Below, piece by piece: positions 13,407 to 14,896 of a stretch of 14,896 nucleotides of DNA (within the stretch, counting starts at the first letter, position 1; every line of letters starts with the position of its first letter). The stretch spans positions 1 to 14,896 of the forward strand of contig JAAZCR010000026.1 of NCBI GenBank assembly GCA_012513195.1, written 5' to 3'. A model generated the notes under the pieces. It was not told the DNA's origin. It ran no database searches and was given only the letters and a program-made list of their open reading frames with translations. A program made the position numbers and the translations under genes. This stretch comes from Bacilli bacterium (GTDB lineage Bacteria > Bacillota_I > Bacilli_A > Haloplasmatales > Haloplasmataceae).

Positions 13407-14414
13407 CTACACAAACATATCGCTAAATAACCCATAAATATATTGTTCAATGTCAAAATACTCTAAATCAGTAATCTTTTCCCCCATGGTGACGAATTTT
13501 ATTGGAATGCCTAATTCGTTACGAATCGCTAAGACAATTCCACCTTTGGCTGTACCATCGAGTTTAGTAAGCACAATTCCCGTGACATTGGTCGCTTCTG
13601 TAAAGGCTCTAGCTTGATTCATGCCATTTTGACCAGTAGTGGCGTCAATCACCAACAATGTCTCATGGGGTGCTCCGGGGACTTCCCGACTAATGACACG
13701 ATGGACTTTTTCTAACTCTTTCATTAAGTTAACCTTCGTTTGGAGTCTTCCTGCGGTATCGCATAATAAAACATCGATGTTTTGGGCTTTCGCTAGTTGA
13801 ATGGCTTCATACATGACGCTAGCGGGGTCGCTTCCAGGCGCTTTCGTAACACATGGGCAACCTACACGATCAGCCCAAATTTTTAACTGATCAATCGCTC
13901 CCGCTCTAAAAGTGTCACCAGCCGCAAGCATCACTTTCTTGCCTTCATTTTGTAACTTATAGGCGATTTTACCGATGGATGTAGTTTTACCTACACCGTT
14001 TACACCAACGAACAATATGACCGTTAAACCATTTTCATTTAAGTTAAGATTAGTATCTACAATTTCATCTTTAACATAGATGGAAAAGATTTTATCGATG
14101 ATGATGCTTTGGAATTCTTTCATATTTGCGACATTACGAATTCTGACATCGGATTTGATTTCGTCCATTAACTCTAATACCGTATTAACACCTATATCAG
14201 CCATGATAAAAATTTCTTCAAGTTCGTTGAATAAATCATCATTTACACGATCATAGGATTCAAATAAGGCTTTTAATTTACCCATCATGGAGCTTCTAGT
14301 TTTCTCCATACCTTTTTTATATTTCTCGGCTTTTTCAACGATGAGCTGTTCCTCATTGGTCAATTGATTCTTATTCTTACTAAAAATACTTTTAATACTA
14401 TTAAAGAGTCCCAT
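13407..14414 (-). CDS. ftsY: Signal recognition particle receptor FtsY
   Basis: FtsY is the membrane-associated GTPase that receives the SRP-ribosome complex. The 335-residue protein has a short basic amphipathic N-terminus (MGLFNSIKSIFSKNK) that can serve as the lipid-binding helix, with little of the acidic A domain seen in E. coli, then the N domain and G domain: P-loop GVNGVGKTTS (137-146), AAGDTFRAGA (164-173), DTAGR (219-223) and TKLDG (283-287). The C-terminus ends at the typical FDIEQYIYGLFSDMF. The ATG has AGGAGTG eight bases upstream. It is first in the ftsY-ylxM-ffh operon and lies behind smc as in B. subtilis. Confidence 0.97.
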   Translation of the reverse strand: MGLFNSIKSIFSKNKNQLTNEEQLIVEKAEKYKKGMEKTRSSMMGKLKALFESYDRVNDDLFNELEEIFIMADIGVNTVLELMDEIKSDVRIRNVANMKEFQSIIIDKIFSIYVKDEIVDTNLNLNENGLTVILFVGVNGVGKTTSIGKIAYKLQNEGKKVMLAAGDTFRAGAIDQLKIWADRVGCPCVTKAPGSDPASVMYEAIQLAKAQNIDVLLCDTAGRLQTKVNLMKELEKVHRVISREVPGAPHETLLVIDATTGQNGMNQARAFTEATNVTGIVLTKLDGTAKGGIVLAIRNELGIPIKFVTMGEKITDLEYFDIEQYIYGLFSDMFV

Positions 14415-14449
14415 TTCATCACTCCTAATACACTTACTGTAACTGTTAT

Positions 14450-14478
14450 ATTATACCATATATTTTTTCTTTATACAA
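14450..14478 (-). promoter_or_regulatory. ftsY-ylxM-ffh promoter with extended -10
   Basis: On the minus strand there is a -35 TTGTAT (14473-14478), a 17-base spacer and TGGTATAAT, a perfect extended -10 (TATAAT at 14450-14455). Transcription should start near 14443, about 30 bases before the ATG. Confidence 0.82.
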
Positions 14479-14495
14479 AATATATTTCGTCGATA

Positions 14496-14526
14496 AATAA
14501 TGGTCTAGAAATTCTAGACCATTATT
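14496..14526. terminator. Hairpin at the end of smc
   Basis: A 13-base perfect stem, AATAATGGTCTAG (14496-14508) and CTAGACCATTATT (14514-14526), has a 5-base loop and overlaps the smc TAA (14522-14524). The leftward tail is TATCGACG, without a true T run, so termination may be partial and leave some read-through into ftsY. Confidence 0.6.
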
Positions 14527-14896
14527 CATAATTCTCAATATATTTATCTGTATCTTCAAATCTTACTGATACCAATGTCGATACTCCAGGTTCTTGCATC
14601 GTTACCCCGTATAAGACATCAGCTTGTTCCATGGTAGTTTTGCGGTGGGTTATGACGATGAATTGTGATTGCTTGCTGAATTTTCGCAAATATTCAGCAT
14701 AGCGATAAACATTCGCTTCATCTAGTGCTGCTTCACATTCGTCTAAGATACAGAAAGGGAGAGTTTTCACTCTTAGAACCGCAAAGAGTAAGGCAATGGC
14801 CGTTAAAGTCTTTTGCCCACCTGATAGTAATTTTGCGTTGTTTAACCGTGTTCCTGGTGGATGTGCGACAATTTCAATACCTGTATTGAGTAAGTC
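14522..14896 (-). CDS. smc: Chromosome segregation protein SMC (C-terminal 124 residues, partial)
   Basis: The frame runs open to the window edge; only the end of the C-terminal ATPase head is visible. It shows TRLNNAKLLSGGQKTLTAI with the ABC signature (the family more often has SGGE), Walker B FCILDECEAALDEANV with the catalytic Glu, and the switch/D-loop region QFIVITHRKTTMEQADVLYGVTMQEPGVS, which is diagnostic for bacterial SMC. SMC dimers with ScpAB compact and segregate the chromosome. A GTG at 14770 inside the head is not a start, because the conserved signature motif lies upstream of it in the same frame. The order smc then ftsY matches B. subtilis. Confidence 0.95.
   Translation of the reverse strand, partial: DLLNTGIEIVAHPPGTRLNNAKLLSGGQKTLTAIALLFAVLRVKTLPFCILDECEAALDEANVYRYAEYLRKFSKQSQFIVITHRKTTMEQADVLYGVTMQEPGVSTLVSVRFEDTDKYIENYE

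Noticed and set aside
14522..14770. Separate 82-codon gene starting at GTG 14770
   Set aside because: The frame continues upstream through the SMC signature motif LLSGGQKTLTA to the window edge, so it is the end of smc.
1..14896. Mycoplasma-type code with TGA as tryptophan
   Set aside because: All long genes are intact without internal TGA, tryptophan is TGG, and TGA ends feoB and the 280-residue membrane protein gene.

Overview
This window is a stretch of low-GC chromosome from a Bacillota-type bacterium. The block smc, ftsY, ylxM, ffh and the rsmD, coaD, ylbJ cluster are both arrangements known from Bacillus relatives. The low GC, short intergenic gaps and small proteins also fit a Mollicutes-adjacent lineage (Haloplasma, Izemoplasma or Acholeplasma-like), but I cannot fix the taxon by eye. 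The genetic code is standard: tryptophan is TGG, and TGA ends feoB and the 280-residue membrane protein gene. There are no tRNAs, rRNAs, insertion sequences or CRISPR arrays.

Left part (1-3594). A leftward ferrous-iron operon runs feoA, feoB and then the start of a tiny cysteine/lysine-rich membrane protein cut by the window edge. Its promoter has a near-perfect Fur box just downstream of the -10. Divergent from it is ylbJ, a Gate-domain membrane protein known from sporulation. ylbJ converges on coaD; their stop codons overlap and a hairpin terminator lies inside the two coding ends.

Middle (3580-8090). A leftward four-gene unit encodes a membrane-anchored thioredoxin-like protein, a class-3-type aldehyde dehydrogenase, RsmD and CoaD. 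Back to back with it, from a 144-base divergent promoter region, runs a second membrane-anchored thioredoxin-like gene. It is followed by a terminator and an unrecognised acidic 290-residue protein.

Right-middle (8089-10230). A leftward unit of two unknown multi-pass membrane proteins ends in a small XRE-type regulator. Upstream is a 424-base gap holding the operon promoter, an AT palindrome, several hairpins, a strong rightward terminator and a 57-base G-free tract. This is the best candidate here for an undescribed RNA or leader element.

Right (10231-14896). A rightward cysteine-type sulfatase without a signal peptide converges on the leftward SRP operon ftsY-ylxM-ffh through a 13-bp bidirectional terminator. 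ftsY has an extended -10 promoter. Upstream of it is the C-terminal end of smc, which runs off the window. The Ffh P-loop deviates from the usual consensus.

Several starts were placed by ribosome-binding-site spacing, often internal to the longest open frame: feoB 2063, aldehyde dehydrogenase 5999, acidic protein GTG 7152, membrane protein GTG 9806, ylxM 13398.
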